A program made the position numbers and the translations under genes. From Auricularia sp. M13 (Eukaryota > Basidiomycota > Agaricomycetes > Auriculariales > Auriculariaceae), in the NCBI GenBank assembly GCA_037042915.1, contig CM073196.1, forward strand, positions 1,984,001-2,048,000: DNA of 64,000 bases, written 5' to 3'. This document shows positions 10,716 through 25,080 of this stretch, piece by piece (position 1 is the stretch's first letter; the number at the start of each line of letters is the position of its first letter). A model generated the notes under the pieces. It worked only from the letters and a program-made list of their open reading frames with translations. It was not told the origin of the DNA and ran no database searches.

Positions 10716-11912
10716 ATGTCGACCACCGCGACCACGACCAAGACGACGAAGAGCAAGGCCGCAGCGCCCAAGGCGAAGGCCGCGGCGACGAAGAGTGAGT
10801 TCAATGCGGCGCTGCTGCTGCCCGCCCCGTGTCTCACCGCCCGCTCCCGCAGGCCGCAGCGGCGCCAAACGCACCGACCGGCCCAGCACGATCGACATGA
10901 TAAGGGAGTGCATCGCCGAGCACAAGGAGGAGGCCCGCACTGGCGTCTCGCGCGTCACTATCAAGAAGTGCGTCCGGTGCTGCCTGGGTGCCCGGGCCCG
11001 AGCCCGCCACCTCCGTTCGCAGAGTCTGACCCTCCATTGCAGGTACCTCGAGCAGAAGTACGGCATGGAGATCAACGCCGCCGTCAACTCCCAGATCTCG
11101 CGCGCCGTCACGACCGGCGCCGACAAGGGCATCTTCGTGCTGCCAAAGGGTCCGTGCCATGTTCCGGCTCCGCCCTACCGCCCACCACGCCTGCTGACGT
11201 CCGCCCCAGGTCCCTCCGGCAAGGTCAAGCTCGCCCCGAAGAACAAGCCCGACGCTGGCAAAGAGGTGAGTCGATCTCAGCCGCCGTTCGCTCGTCGCCG
11301 CCGTCTGACTCGGGTCGTCGCAGAATGCCCCTGCGGCAAAGCCCGCCGCAAAGCCTGCTGCGAAGAAGGCTCCCGCCGCCGCCACAAAGTCGACGACCGC
11401 TGCGAAGAAGGCTCCCGCGGCCAAGAAGGCGTCGACGACGACCACCGCGAAGAAGCCCGCCGCCGCCAAGTCGGCCACCACGACCAAGGCGAAGACCGCC
11501 ACCACCGCTAAGCCGAAGACTGCCACCGCCACCAAGAAGGCATCCACCACCACCACCAAGTCTGCCGCCCCTGCGAAGAAGTCTACCACGAAGACCGGCG
11601 CGACCAAGAAGGCCGCCGTCACTGCGAAGTCGTCGACGAAGCGCACCCCGGCCAAGAAGGTCAGAGTCTCGTCGACGTTGGTCCTTTCACGGCTGACATC
11701 GCATGCAGGCTGCCGCTGAGACCAAGGTCAAGGCCGCCGCGAAGCCCAAGGCTGCCGCAAAGCCTCGCTCGAGCGCAGCGTCCAAGAAGAGCGCACCTGC
11801 CTCCAAGAAGGCTGCCCCGGCCTCCAAGGCCAAGCCGGCGTCGAAGAAGGCGCCTGCAAGCAAGGCCGCTGCTGCTCCCGCTGACAAGCCGGCCAGCACC
11901 AAGGCCGAGTAA
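10716..11912 (+). CDS. HHO1: Linker histone H1
   Basis: Short basic leader MSTTATTTKTTKSK, then a single winged-helix H15 domain: RPSTIDMIRECIAEHKEE, RTGVSRVTIKKYLEQKYGME, then NSQISRAVTTGADKGIFVLP and GPSGKVKLA. A long Lys/Ala/Thr/Pro-rich tail with many KKA, AAKPAAK and TTTKA repeats follows. This is the classical H1 layout (short head, globular domain, basic tail), with one globular domain rather than the two of budding yeast Hho1. Five introns, all in frame, three inside the globular domain. It compacts chromatin by binding linker DNA at the nucleosome dyad. The Thr/Ser-rich tail offers possible kinase sites. The downstream gene is on the same strand. A convincing call, since the globular domain is complete. 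Confidence 0.93.
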
Positions 11913-12370
11913 GATTCTCTGCGATTAGGAGTGGGTTTTTTTGCGTGACATGCTCTCCTAATATGCGCCGCATGCTTGCTCGTGTATATGCCTCCCCATG
12001 CCCACACCTCCCGTATCTGTTCTTGCTCTTGTTGCTCTGGTCTCGGCTTTGGTCTCTGTTTCGTCGCTATCTGTACTTTTGTACGAGTATCTGGTTCTGT
12101 TCTATTCTATCGCTTGTCCTAGACAACACAAGGAAAAGTATCTGATGTTCTCGTACGACTTGGGGGGCACGAGGAGCACATCCCCCAGATTAACCTTCAA
12201 GCGCGAACCACGAGGTGGCCGCGTGTCATTGGATGGAGAGTTGGACACGGGCCCATCGTCCATTGCGTTCCAGAGTGTCCGTGTGGCCTGACGTCGGTGG
12301 CAGTTGAAAAGCCTGTGTATCGTCGAGGCCATGGTCGGGCCTGGCCGACCCGACTTAAGACACGCCGAGG
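11913..12370. other. Intergenic region after histone H1
   Basis: About 460 bases with T-rich stretches and CT-repeats (about 12000-12120) typical of a fungal 3' UTR, then a GC-richer segment leading to the ATG at 12371. No gene recognised. The open frames here are low-complexity. Confidence 0.4.
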
Positions 12371-12985
12371 ATGGGTAGTGTAGCTAGCAAGGCGCGTAAA
12401 CTGCCCTCGGCGCCGACCAAGGCGAAACCAGCATGGGCCGGCGCGCGCACGGGAGAAGCAGCCCCCCGCCGTCACCGCCGCCAGCGGCCTCGTTGCGCGC
12501 GAGCGGGTCTCGGACGGCCGGTGCGCTCTGCATTGCGCTCACTGCATTCCGCCGTCCTAACTCGCGGCGCAAGCGATCGACGCGGACAGCAAGGACCCGC
12601 AGCTGCTGGATAATCTGCGACGAATGGGCCAAGTGACCATCGCGTCGCGCTCGACCGCGGGAACGGTGCGCCTGCATTGAACTTCAGGAACGGCGCGTCT
12701 CACGCGTTGCAGAGCGAGCGGGTGGCGCGCTCGCTGCAGAGGCAGGTGCAGTCCGAGGAGGACGCGCTGCGGACGCGTCCGCCGCGCAACAAGCTGCACG
12801 CGCCCGCGCTCGCGGCGCTGTTCGACGAGCTGCGCGAGGCCGCCACGCGCGAGGAGGAGGAGGCCGTCGCCGCGCGCTACGGCGTCGACGCGGAGCTGAT
12901 GCGGCGCCTGAGCAGGGTGCTCAACAGCCCCAGCGTCGGGGAGACGGTCAAGGTCGTCGTCGACGGCGAACAGCGCTTGATATGA
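12371..12985 (+). CDS. Conserved small fungal protein with MGxxxS start; function unknown
   Basis: The start MGSVASKARKLPS fits an N-myristoylation signal and is followed by KPAWAGARTGE, a pattern I know from uncharacterised fungal proteins. After a frame change at a run of six C (12462-12467) comes a Pro/Ala-rich linker, then a 53-base intron with branch site CCTAAC. The next part is AIDADSKDPQLLDNLRRMGQ. A second intron of 47 bases (GTGCGC...TTGCAG) leads to the C-terminal part: SERVARSLQRQVQSEEDALR, RPPRNKLHAPALAALFDE and a helix-turn-helix-like end (VAARYGVDAELMRRLSRVLN). The frame change is most simply one extra C. About 165 residues. I do not know its function; the myristoyl signal suggests a membrane-attached protein. 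Confidence 0.6.
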
Positions 12986-13401
12986 GTGTGCGTGTTTTGC
13001 TTGCTGCTGCTAGGTAGGTCCTCATCCATGAATCAACGTGCAGGCTGAGTGGGTCTCCAAATCGAAAATCGCGTCGGCGCCGAGGATCGCGTCCCGGTGA
13101 CGTCGCGCCCAACGCGATCGCCTACCGCTAGAGAGTCGCGTATAACGACTCCCAACTTCGTGTGAACAATATAGACTGTCACCAAGTATCTTATGTAATT
13201 ATACAATTGAACGAATTCAACGCCACTGCTCTCGATGCGACCCAAGTCCGAGAAAGTTTCAATCTCACGCCTCACAGAGCGACCGGGCAATATCAGTACG
13301 GTAGGCATTACGGGGATGATGTACACTGCATGCGTTTCGTCAGGAAGGAGCGAAATCGGAGTGGTTTATGGGTGGCAAGCCAAGAAGGTGAATAAGCGGT
13401 C
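12986..13401. other. Convergent intergenic region
   Basis: About 415 bases between two stop codons facing each other. It should hold both 3' UTRs and polyadenylation signals. No open frame with family features and no RNA gene recognised. Confidence 0.4.
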
Positions 13402-14696
<1,295 letters not shown>

Positions 14697-14959
14697 GGAC
14701 GACAGCGGCGGGGGCGACTGACTGAGCGCGGGGGGAAGGTCGAGGCCCCTGGGCGAGGAAGCAGAGACTCAGAGCCGGTGCCAGCCTGAGATGCTCGGTC
14801 GTGCGACTCAGGAAATTGTTACTCGCGCCATTACACTTTTCGGCCGATTACACTCTGAGTAAACAAATGTAACAAATCGGAGTTAACCGGGCGGAGTTGG
14901 ACGCGCCACACGTGACGAACCGCGTTCAACCGCTCCTCTTCCAGACACCATCGTCCAGA

Positions 14960-17900
14960 ATGGCCTCGCGCAGGCCCGTCGCGCCCTCCAACGCGCGCCA
15001 GCGACCCCAGTCTACGCTGCCCGTCCGCGCACGCGCCCGCCCTCAGCTCTGGGCAGATCCAACGCGTCCCAGCAGTCGGCCTCGGACGCGACCACCGCGG
15101 ACGACGCGCCGGTGCCCGTGCCCGCATTCTCATCGCGCTCCAATCCCGTCGAGGAATCCAACATCCAAGTCGTCGTCCGCTGCAGGCGCCGTTCCGAGAA
15201 GGAAATCCAAGATGGGTCCCACATCGTCGTCACCTCGTCCGGTCCCAAGAGCGGCGAGATCACCGTCCAGCTCGAATCGCAGACTTCGAGTTTCGGCATC
15301 GTGCAGCTGCCTCCCACCAGGACCTACCCCTTCGACATGGTCTTCGGCCCAGAAGCTGACCAGAGCATGGTCTACAACGATGTCGTCGCGCCCATGCTCG
15401 ACGAAGTCATTGGCGGCTACAACTGCACAGTCTTTGCTTACGGCCAGACAGGCACCGGAAAAACGTGCGCAACCCTAGATCTCTAATTACACCGCCACAT
15501 CTCACTGTCACACGCAGGCATACCATGCAGGGTGATCTGAATCCAACTCCCCTCGGAGCTCCGTCGCCAGCGGCGGGCATGATCCCTCGTGCCCTGAACA
15601 AGCTCTTCTATCAACTCAACAACAAGTTTACCGACTTCAGCGTCCGCGTGTCCTACATCGAGCTCTACAATGAAGAATTGCGGGACCTTCTCGCGGCCGA
15701 TTTCCAACCGCCGACCAACGCCTCGCAACCGATGGGAAAAGGCGGTTACAAGGATCGCGACCAAGGCGGCCTCCTGATTTACGACGACGCAAGCAAGCGC
15801 GGCGTCACTATCCAGGGACTCAACGAGGTCACTGTCAAGGACGCCGCCGACGCGATTGCCTTGCTCATCAAGGGCAGCGAGAGGAGGCAGATTGCTTCCA
15901 CCAAATTTAACGACCATTCCAGGTGTGTGTCTAGGCGTCCTACACGGATTAGTTTTGAACCCTTCCTTGCCAGTCGTTCGCACACGATCTTCACTCTCAC
16001 TGTACACACGAAGGAAACTTCACTCGGCGATGACCTGCTCAAAGTCGGCAAACTCAACCTGGTTGACCTGGCCGGCGCCGAGAATATTGGCCGTTCTGGC
16101 GCGAAGAACAAACAGGCTCAGGAAGCGGGCTTGATCAACAAGTCGCTGCTCACTCTAGGGCGCGTCATTACTTGTCTCGTCGAGAAGGCGCAGCATATTC
16201 CCTACAGGTATTTCCTTTACATTTGTGATAATTGCTTTTCTGACATTCAACCCTGCGACAGAGAGTCGAAACTCACGCGCCTACTGCAAGACTCACTGGG
16301 AGGACGCACCAAGACGTGTATCATCGCGACTGTCTCGCCAGCACGTTGCAATCTCGAAGAGACCATCTCGACGCTCGACTACGCCATTAACGCGAAGAGC
16401 ATCAAGAACAAGCCCGAGATCAACCAGCGCATGACGAAGAACATGCTGCTGAAGGAGTACGTCGCCGAGATGGACAGGCTCAAGTCGGATCTGCTCGTAC
16501 GTGCCTGGTTCTCGTTTGCCAGAGCAATGTTACTGACGTCGTTTTAGGCCGCTCGCGAGAAGAACGGGATTTTCTTTGCGCAAGAGACGTGGGAGCAGAT
16601 GCAACTCGAGCAGCAGAAGCTCGTGTCGGACCTGGCCGACACGAAGAACCAGCTGGCCGAGGTAGAGTCGCAGCTGCGCGGTGCGCAGAGCGAGCTCGAG
16701 ACGTCCATTGGCCTACTTGCTCAGCGCGACCGCGACCTGCAGCAAACCAAGGAGACGCTGCATGAACGCACTGTGGAGCTCGAGCAGACCGAGAGACGCC
16801 TGGACCAGACGCGCAGTGCGCTGGAGGATGAGATCATCGTGCGCCGCGCGCATCAGGATACCGAGGGCGTTTGAATGCTGTTGCGACTGGTCTGAAAGGC
16901 GTCGTCGAGGCTGGCATTCGCGATATCGAGGGGTTACACGGTAAACTCGGTAAGTGGACTTTGTGTGTTCTCGAGAGATTCTGTGGACTCAGTTTTCGTA
17001 GATCGCAAGACGTCTCTACTCAACAACAACCTCGACGTCGCGTTCAAAACGAGTGTGGAGGTCGGAGAGCAAACTAAGATGATGCAGTCGCTCTTGGAGA
17101 ACTTCATAAAAACCCATGGCCAGGTTATGGACGGCCTCGCCGTCACGGCTGATCAGTTCCGGACGAAGGAACTCGAGGTATAGCTCATTCGCGGCGTCAC
17201 CTCATTCGTTCTAACTCTCGATTACAGTCTTTATCTGCGCTAGCTGCTCTTGTCAAGGAGCAGTTTGCTGCTCTCAAGGAATCCAGCAAGTCCCTGCAAT
17301 CCACCGAGAATGCATCTCAGGAAGCGACCGCCGGCCTCCAAGTCCAGATTCGCGAAACTGCCCAAGGCTTGCTCCAGGGCTTCAACGCTTGGTCCGCTTC
17401 GGTGCTCTCGTCAAGCTCGTCCATATGTGAAGATATCAAGGAGGCCGGAAAGGCATCTTGCTCTGTCGTGAGTAGCTCACACCAGTGGGCATGGGCCAAT
17501 GACTCTGGTGCTAACTGCTTGCAGGCCGAAAATGCGTTGAGCTCGCTAGCTCAGCTCGTGGAGGCTCTCGCCAGTGACGCTCAGAAACATGCTGAGAGCG
17601 AGGCCAAGATGACTGCGGAAGTCAGGGCGATGGCCAATGCTGCGGCAGCAGAGGAAGTAAGATAGTTTATAGTCTATCACACTCGACGATGCTAACTGAT
17701 GTGTAAAAGATTCAGCGCCTCAAGCAGCAGAACGACCTTCTGCACCAAATGCTCGAGCGCGAGCAGGTTGAGGCCGAGCGCTCTCGCGGCGACCTCGTGC
17801 GCCGCGTGTCCTCGATGTTGGAAGACTACTCGCGCCAGCGAGATGCGAGTCTGCGGAAGGCATTCGATTTGATGCAACAAAGCTCGGCTCAGTCAGAGAA

Positions 17901-18963
17901 GGAATGGACACGTTTGGCTGCCGAGCAGGGCGAGAAATTCGATCAGCAGCTGCAGGTCAACAAGGACGCTGTTGCGTTGATCCAGCGACGGAGGCAGGAG
18001 GGCAAGCGCAAGCGTGAAGATGGTTCTCGGGTATGTGATTCATCGGATGCGGCTTACTTATCTCATTTGTGCTGCGTTTTAGGCGATATCTTCTATTGCA
18101 TCTTCTTTCGAGCAAGGATTAGCGTCCTTGCATGAATCCACGTCGACCTCTATCGATAGCTACAAAACGGAGGTACAAGAGCAGCTCAACCATGCTCAGA
18201 CTCAATACGACGACGGTGTGTGGAGCCTGTGCGACCGAGGACATTTGCTGACGGCCTTCTGCCAGGGTTCGAGCGACTGGATCGTGCAAAACGCATGCGC
18301 ATTGACGCCACAAGCCAGGTATTCACCTCGGTCAAGCAAACATACAAGACGACTCGCGACGTGGCCGCCACAAGTGCCACACGGGTTAGTGAAGATATCA
18401 ACACGGTCCTCAGCCAGGTTAGACTCTTGCGCAACCATAAATGTCTGCCCTGCTCATCACATCTCTAGACGAACGCTGCGGAGAAAGAAGCTTTGTCTTA
18501 CCAGTCCAGCATGTCCACGGCGGTATCTGCGACTCAACAGTCTGCGGTCAACCTGGATAATGACACCCGTCGTGACGAATCTTCCGGCAATACTCCTCGC
18601 AGGCGTTCATACAGCTATACGCGTTCATGGAACTTGACGGCGGATCGCGACACCCTGCTTCAGAACCGCCGAGCGGGTAGCGGGAAATCGTCGTCCCTAT
18701 CGCATGACACTCTTGTGCCAGAGCCAGAGTCAGTCACTGATGAGGATGCGAACAAGGAAGCCTCTGACCAAGAGCCATCGTCGCCTCTGTCAGAACCGTT
18801 AATTAACCCGTTGGAGACCGGTATCGTTCGCCCAACTGCGGACGCTACAGAGAACGCGTTCGCTGTGCCGATGAAGACCTCCCAGATCCCCAAGGGTGGG
18901 GCTCTTCCTCTAGCAGAACGTCCTGCCAATATTGCAGTGACCAGAGGATCTCGGAGGCGCTGA
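14960..18963 (+). CDS. bimC: Kinesin-5 (BimC/Cut7/Eg5-type) mitotic motor
   Basis: Homotetrameric plus-end motor that slides antiparallel spindle microtubules apart. The motor domain has IQVVVRCRRRSEKE, VFGPEADQS, P-loop AYGQTGTGKT(HTM), YIELYNEELRDLL, switch I region NDHSSRSHTIF, switch II LVDLAGAENIGRSGAKN, NKSLLTLGRVI, then ESKLTRLLQDSLGG. A neck and a long coiled coil follow. The tail carries a BimC box (TPRRRSYSYTRSWNLTADRD), whose Thr-Pro is the usual CDK1 site for spindle targeting. About a dozen introns; one at about 15011-15057 joins the N-terminal leader to SNASQQSAS. At 16870-16872 a run of three T leaves the stalk out of frame (EGV|LNAVATGLKG), and one more T restores it. An essential gene in most fungi, so the break is suspect. 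Divergent from the adenylate kinase gene. Confidence 0.93.
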
Positions 18964-19036
18964 GGATCCATGCAATATTTTATTCTGTTACATATATCGA
19001 TGCTTGTATTCTATTGCGTCAGATACGTGCCCTATT

Positions 19037-22000
19037 CTATACTCTTCTTGATGGACCCGCAATTGCATTGCCCGAAAATGCGTCAGGCGTTGTACATCTA
19101 TCCTTATACGCGGTGCCGTCGGTCTTGGCGGCAGGAACGTGAACGGACGGTTGAGGTTGGAAGACATGGGGAAACATGATGGCAAGCATGTCCTCGGCCT
19201 TGGCGACAAAATCTCCCTTTTGTGCCTTCCGCTTCGAGGGCGAGTCGACGCTTGCTTTGATCGTGATGATTGCCGTTGCATCCAACGTCCCATGGGACTG
19301 ATCCTCGGTGTAGAGTGATAAGCCTTGCCGGGCCGCCAGATTCAGAATATTTTCCTCCACAGTGTCTTTGCACAGTCAGAACAAGTCCATAGAATGTGGC
19401 AAGACTCACCCTCTGCGAAGTAGCAGAATACCTCGGTATTATGGGTTTGGCCCATACGATCAATGCGAGAAATGGCTACAGACGTGCTTAGCACACAGCA
19501 GGAGGCGTTGGCAGCAGCTTGCCTTGAACCTCAAACGCGTGGTTGACGACGGGTTCTACGAGAAATACCCGTTGGGCGCAGGTCACGTTCAGACCAGCGT
19601 TTTCACGTTCACTGAAACACTGATGAGCGGAAAGGGATACGGTGGATTCTGTGCACAAACCCATGCAGAAGGAAGACCAGTAGGTGGGGATCCGTGCGAA
19701 ACTTCTTTGCAGCATTCTCCTTGGACTTGCCTGCGTCAACTCGTAAGCATGGAATGCCGTTATAGATTAGTGCATGTTCGATGACTGAGATGGCGTCAGT
19801 GCAAGGATGCAGGCAATGGACGTAGAATGCGCACTGTGCAGTGAATCCGCCCAAGCGGAAAAGACGATGGATTTTGCTGCAGGGTCTTGCTCTCTAATGT
19901 AGAGCAGATGTTTGATCAGCAGCTCGATCTTCGAGCCATAACTGCCGCGTGATTCCATGACCTGGATCTTCTTGTACAATTGAGAGTCGAGCATGTTGAA
20001 GGCAATTTTCGTAGCAGCCGCGGCCTCGACGCCCTGCTCCGCAGCGTGACTACCACTTCCGTGGTCACCAGCGCATGATCCCCTTGGATGGAAATGCGTT
20101 GCATCGTATTGGCCGTGACAGGGACACTGCATGCAACAGTTAGGGCGACCTCAACCCGATTGAAAGAGAGACGAACCGACAAACGGGACACGCCTTCGAG
20201 CCTCGTTTCAACCATAGGGTGATGCACTCCTAAGAGCCGACATGAAGCCTACATATGTTGCCTATGGGGTACACACATACCTCGCAGAATACATGAGCAC
20301 TAAATAATGTCGCGCGCTCAGTGGTGCAATTTTAGTCAATCGCATCGACATACCACGGTGTAATGAGACCTTGCGAGAACTCATTCTTGCATAATATGCA
20401 GCAATGTCGATCCTCATCTGGTTCGTCGTCTTGTTCCTGCGCGGCCATGTGCTGAAGGTAACGCAACCGGGCAGCAGTCGTGCGAATTTCGCCCTCGAGT
20501 TTATTGGCATCGGCTGCAACTTCCTCCAGAGCTTCGTAGAAATCCCCCTCCCATTCTACCTCTGCCACAGTGTCGGATAACTCTTGAAGTTGACGGAAAT
20601 ATCTACAGTACAGGTTAGTCCTCAGCGGTTAATCTCGCTGACGGAGAAACTCACTGCACACGTTCGTTGAAAGCCCGGCGCAGAGGAACGAGCTCAGCCT
20701 CGAACTTCTCTAGAAACCGCTCTGCTGCCCGTGAGAAATGCTAGTATTATCGTCGTACAATGAACCCACCTTGTTCTGTGATTACTGACCGTAGGCGCAA
20801 GCATTCGTGCCTCGCAATCTCAGTCTCCTCTTTGCGATCGCCGACACGATTTGCGATGCGATTGAGATCAACCATGATCATCTGCAGGCAGTGGACATTT
20901 AGCAGAATCGTGGGATAGAGTAAGCAACGTACTCTGAGCGAGCGGTTCGTGCGGTTTTCCTTGACCTTTCGTCGCTCGAGCATCAATTCTGAAAGCAAAA
21001 TATCATGCGCCGGATTATCTAGTTGCATTGAATCGATTGGCTCCTGGTCAATATCCAACTGGTAGCCCTCCGGCAAATTGGCCCGTGCAGCAGCATTGGT
21101 GAGTCGTAATCGGGTGTTCCGGTCTTCAAGCGCCGTCAACGTCGTACGGTCGGATGTCAAGACTTCGCGCCGATCAGCAAGGAGCGCAGCGTACGCCTGT
21201 AAGTACGCTTCCGCCTGAGCTTGGGTCTCCAAACCAGCATTATACTCTTCGCCGTCTGCTTGCTGTTCGCGATTGGACAACGGCTTCACCAGAAGGTCGA
21301 CTAGAGCTTTGCGCCACATGAACAACAATTCGCTCTGTTCCTGGAGCGCATCGAGAATTTCGTTCCCTTCCTCCATCTAGATACGTACTATGAGTAAGCC
21401 AGTGAAGTTTAATCATGGTGAGACTGACCAGGTCAGCAGAACGTATACCGCCCTGAGGACATTCTCCAATTTCCAAATCCAGACGCGAGACCTTCAGTTT
21501 CTTCGATTCGTGTTCGAGTCTCGACATCGCGTCCGCCGCAATTCCCTCGGTGGCTACGTGGCTATAAGATTCAAAACATCAATTGCTGGACACATACTTT
21601 GGAGCAAAGTCTTCCGGAGTTCCTCTGCAGCTTGGTACGCTGCATCTTCTGCTGCGTTGAATTCTGCGCCGAGAGCATGATATACATCACCGAGTAGGAA
21701 TACCACCTTGTGTTGCGCGACGTAGGTTTCACGGAGCCGTTGGCGGAGACCACGCCCTTTCGACCGATACTCCTCCAGGGCTTGACCGAAGAGACCCTGC
21801 GTGTCATCATCCGGCGACGAGTCGACACTCTGTGCCCTCTCTTTCCCCTTCCCGTTGGTCGTCAAAGCAGAGTTGTCGTGTCCGTTCACAGAAGTCTTGC
21901 GCCTCCGCTGATGAGCGTCGAGTGCAGCCTTGATATCTGCTACTTGCTTGTCGCATTCTGCGCGGACTGAAAGCAGAATGTCAAGGGCTTGCCGGTCTCT

Positions 22001-24800
22001 TTGGCCCTGGGGCAGTCGTTCATCGCGCCGCAAGAGCTGGGCGCGCTTGGTACGAGCGACTATCTGCAAATTCCACGCGATTAATGATGCTGCAATGTAA
22101 ACACGCTGACCATACAGACCTGATTCTTGCGATGTTCCATCCAGTCTTTCCAGTTCTGGTCTGTCATTCTCTGCGCAAATGTGAGAACAAATCTGTCGCG
22201 CCATGACACGCGCGTACCTCTAGGACTTCGCCAATTGATCTCAAAATGCCCCCGCCCTTGTCGGCCTTTTGCAGCTGCCCGACTTGAGGGTGCGTGCAGA
22301 GGCCTCGAAGAGACTTGAGCGAATTCCGAAGAACAGTCGTGTCAACCTCCATGTCCAGATTCGCCCCCTCGTTTCCGACGCCAAGAGCTTGCAAGCATGC
22401 ATCCAGCATCTCGCCGTAAACCTATACATAATCAATGACAATGCCTTCGCCAGTACCAGGGCTACGCACATGGCGCTCTACGCGTCCGAGCGCGACGGGA
22501 ACCAGCACCCGAGATTGCGGAGGAATGGTTAGTTCGTCTTTAACCTGAGATTTGAGTGTCCTAGGATCCCAGTCAAGAACGAAACCACGAGTCATACAGT
22601 AGTCAACACACCGAACTGTTAGAGTCGAGAACAGTGTGGCGAATTCGGCCGCAAATCCGGGGAGTAGAAGGCGATTCCAATGTCGCAACGAAGGAACAAT
22701 GTCTGGCACACGTAGGAATCTGCGAATCGTCAATTTTGGGTATGGCCTCTAACGAAGCATCGCACTTTAATGTATTATATAAATCACCAACGTTGGCCTT
22801 CGCCGGTGTTCCGGACACGGCAAACGAGGCAAGTCGCGGAATGAGCGAGACCATCTCACTGAATGAAACTTCAGGATGCATGGAGAGCAATGAAGTGTAG
22901 TACTTACGCAGCCTTGCCGCCCCCGACTAATTGCGCTTCGTCCATGATAAGTCGTCCCCATTCAACACAAATCAGCGGTGAGCGATGGCGCTCCACGACG
23001 TTGCTGTAATTCGACTTTTCCCGGCGAGGTCGTTTAACGGGTGCGCGTGCCACGCCCAAGTCCTGCTGGAGGACAGTGTACGTCGTCACGACGACATCGA
23101 CGTTTTGGTGGAAAAATTTCGCAATCGTGGCTGCTCTCTTCTCCTCTCTCCGGCGGACGTCCACGTCCATAGACGAATCGTCGTCGTCGTCGCTATCCGC
23201 TGACGTCCGCTTCCTGCCATTTGCTTTGCGCGGCTTATCATCTGCGTCATGCCCACGAGCGAATGTAACCATGGCCCGCGCAAATTTGTTCCAGCCGTGG
23301 TACATGAAGACCCGGAGGGAGGGCGCATGAGTCTCCAATTCGTCGACCCATTGCTGAGCCAACGACGGCGGGGTAACAATGAGACTGGTGGGAATCTCGG
23401 CGACTTCTACTTCGGCCTCTGCGTCGTACCGGGAGTTCGAAGGGTTGCGATCAAGGAGAGGGTTCAGGAGGAGCAGCGCAATGCACTCGAGAGTTTTGCC
23501 TAATGAGTAGAATAAAAATCAGCACATCTTCTCATCGCGTCGAGAAATCAGCTATTCATCGTACCAAGACCCATCTCCTCTGCAACAAATAAGCCTGGGT
23601 AGTGTTTAAACGCAACTGGCTCCGTACGCAAAGCGCCAGTCAGCTTATTGTAGTAAATGATCTGCTCGCCGTCATCCTCCCAGATAGGAGGCAGCCTCTT
23701 CCACATAAGCGGCAGCTCAGGCGTAGTGTCCTTGTACTGCAGCACGCCCGAAGCGTCAAAGACTCTGCCCTCCTGTGCCAACATGATAGCAAGACTGCGT
23801 CGCTGGAATGGAAGCAGAGTGGGCAAGAGAGCGTCCGGTTGCAGCGCATCAGCGACTAGATCAGAGGGCAGCGGAGGGGCGGGTTTCAAGATGGAATAAT
23901 AAAAGCCGGTGTCCGTCTGCGTGTAGTTGTATGCAGGGTCGATCGGCTCAGGCGGTATGAGGAAGGCCATTAATCGTCTCTGTGCCTCAGCCAAATCGTT
24001 CTTGAGACGCAAGACGTCAGGCAGCGGCAGGGCGAGCGCGATGTGCATGTTCAGGTGAAGTTGGAATGGAAGCTCTCCATCTTCGAGCACTACGTGCTGT
24101 AAGTGGGAAAGGCTGATATAGCCAGTAATGCGCACATAACCCGCAGTCTGTAATGACAGACACGCGCGCATGACATCCTGATGCTGGTGCCCGAAGCCAT
24201 AGTCGTCGGCGTCGAAGTCATGCTGCAGAAGTGGCGGGCAGATCACAATGCGCTCCTCGCTGGCTGCGGTAATGTGCTTGGATTCCAGCTTTGCGCTATG
24301 TTTTCTTAGCAGCACTACAGCACCGTGGGGCTGGGGTGGAAGGTGACGGGTCCCAAAGTGACAGAAGCCGGGCCATCCGGCGTCTCGTTCAGCTGCTCGA
24401 TGTATTGCACGAGTTTGCCTTCTTCCTGGGCAAGAACGGCAGCATCCTTGCGGTTGAACGCGCCGGGGAGCGTATTATCGGCTGCGGTGGTGAAGCCGAT
24501 GGTGTATGCGTGAGTGTAGACAACTCGATGCGTAGGATCGTTTGCGGCGAATTCCTCGTCCAGTTTCACGCGTTTCCTGGACGGAGATGAGAGGATTGGC
24601 GAACTCCGGTCGTCGAGGGCGCGTTTGGTGCCATTAGACGCGGTGGGTGCACGGTCGTCGACATCAGTACCGGCGATATCCTCAAGCTCGTCCAGCAAAA
24701 GCTCGATGTTGATATGCTGGCGTCCGCCGGGCTGCGCAGCGTACGGCTGGGCAGGCTGGGAGCGCGTCGACAGGATATGACTTGACGCGCCGACCCGCAT
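19037..24800 (-). CDS. IRC20: Irc20/SHPRH-type SNF2 ATPase with inserted RING finger (ubiquitin ligase)
   Basis: Large nuclear SNF2-family protein of the Irc20/SHPRH group, linked to recombination, DNA damage tolerance and ubiquitin transfer. Order from the N-terminus: MRVGASSHILSTR leader; an N-terminal region; HYPGLFVAEEMGLG then KTLECIALLLLNPL (motif I split by an intron); QQWVDELETHAPSLRVFMYH; VVVTTYTVLQQDLG; LIMDEAQLV (motif II, DEAQ); SGTPAKANVGDLY. A long coiled-coil-rich insertion leads to a RING (CCILCKNEFSQGLITPW, AHVFCEECI, ACPVC), and then the helicase C domain with SIVFSAW and AISRIDRMGQTHNTEVF. Many introns of about 50-60 bases. At 24333-24336 the frame needs one base at a G run (C run on the coding strand). 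It is tail-to-tail with the kinesin gene (73 bases between stops), so 3' ends probably overlap. Confidence 0.9.
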
Positions 24801-25080
24801 GACGCTCGCCAGAGAACGAACGGAAGACGCTCTACTGTATTTGCCGCGACGAACAAAGCAGCCACAATTTGTCGGCAGCTGCCGAAAAGCGACTACGCGT
24901 TGAGTGGGACGAAGAGTGAGATTAGCAGATGCAGAAAAAAATGCGACGAATGCTGTCCAGGTCCCTTACAGAGCAAACGAGATGATACAATGAATCTTTT
25001 AGATGCTGGCGCGTCTACAGTAATCCTCCGGAACACGCAGTCCGCAACAAGTACCCGCGATAACCAACGAGACAGCACGC

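Noticed and set aside
10834-11655. 273-codon minus-strand open frame rich in Val/Ala/Phe
   Set aside because: It is the antisense shadow of the repetitive histone H1 tail.
12660-12712. A second frame break in the small MGxxxS gene
   Set aside because: A 47-base intron (GTGCGC...TTGCAG) restores frame; only the C-run break remains.
15011-15057. An apparent frame break near the start of kinesin-5
   Set aside because: A 47-base GT...AG intron (GTCTAC...GGGCAG) joins the leader to the motor part in the correct phase, so no error is needed.
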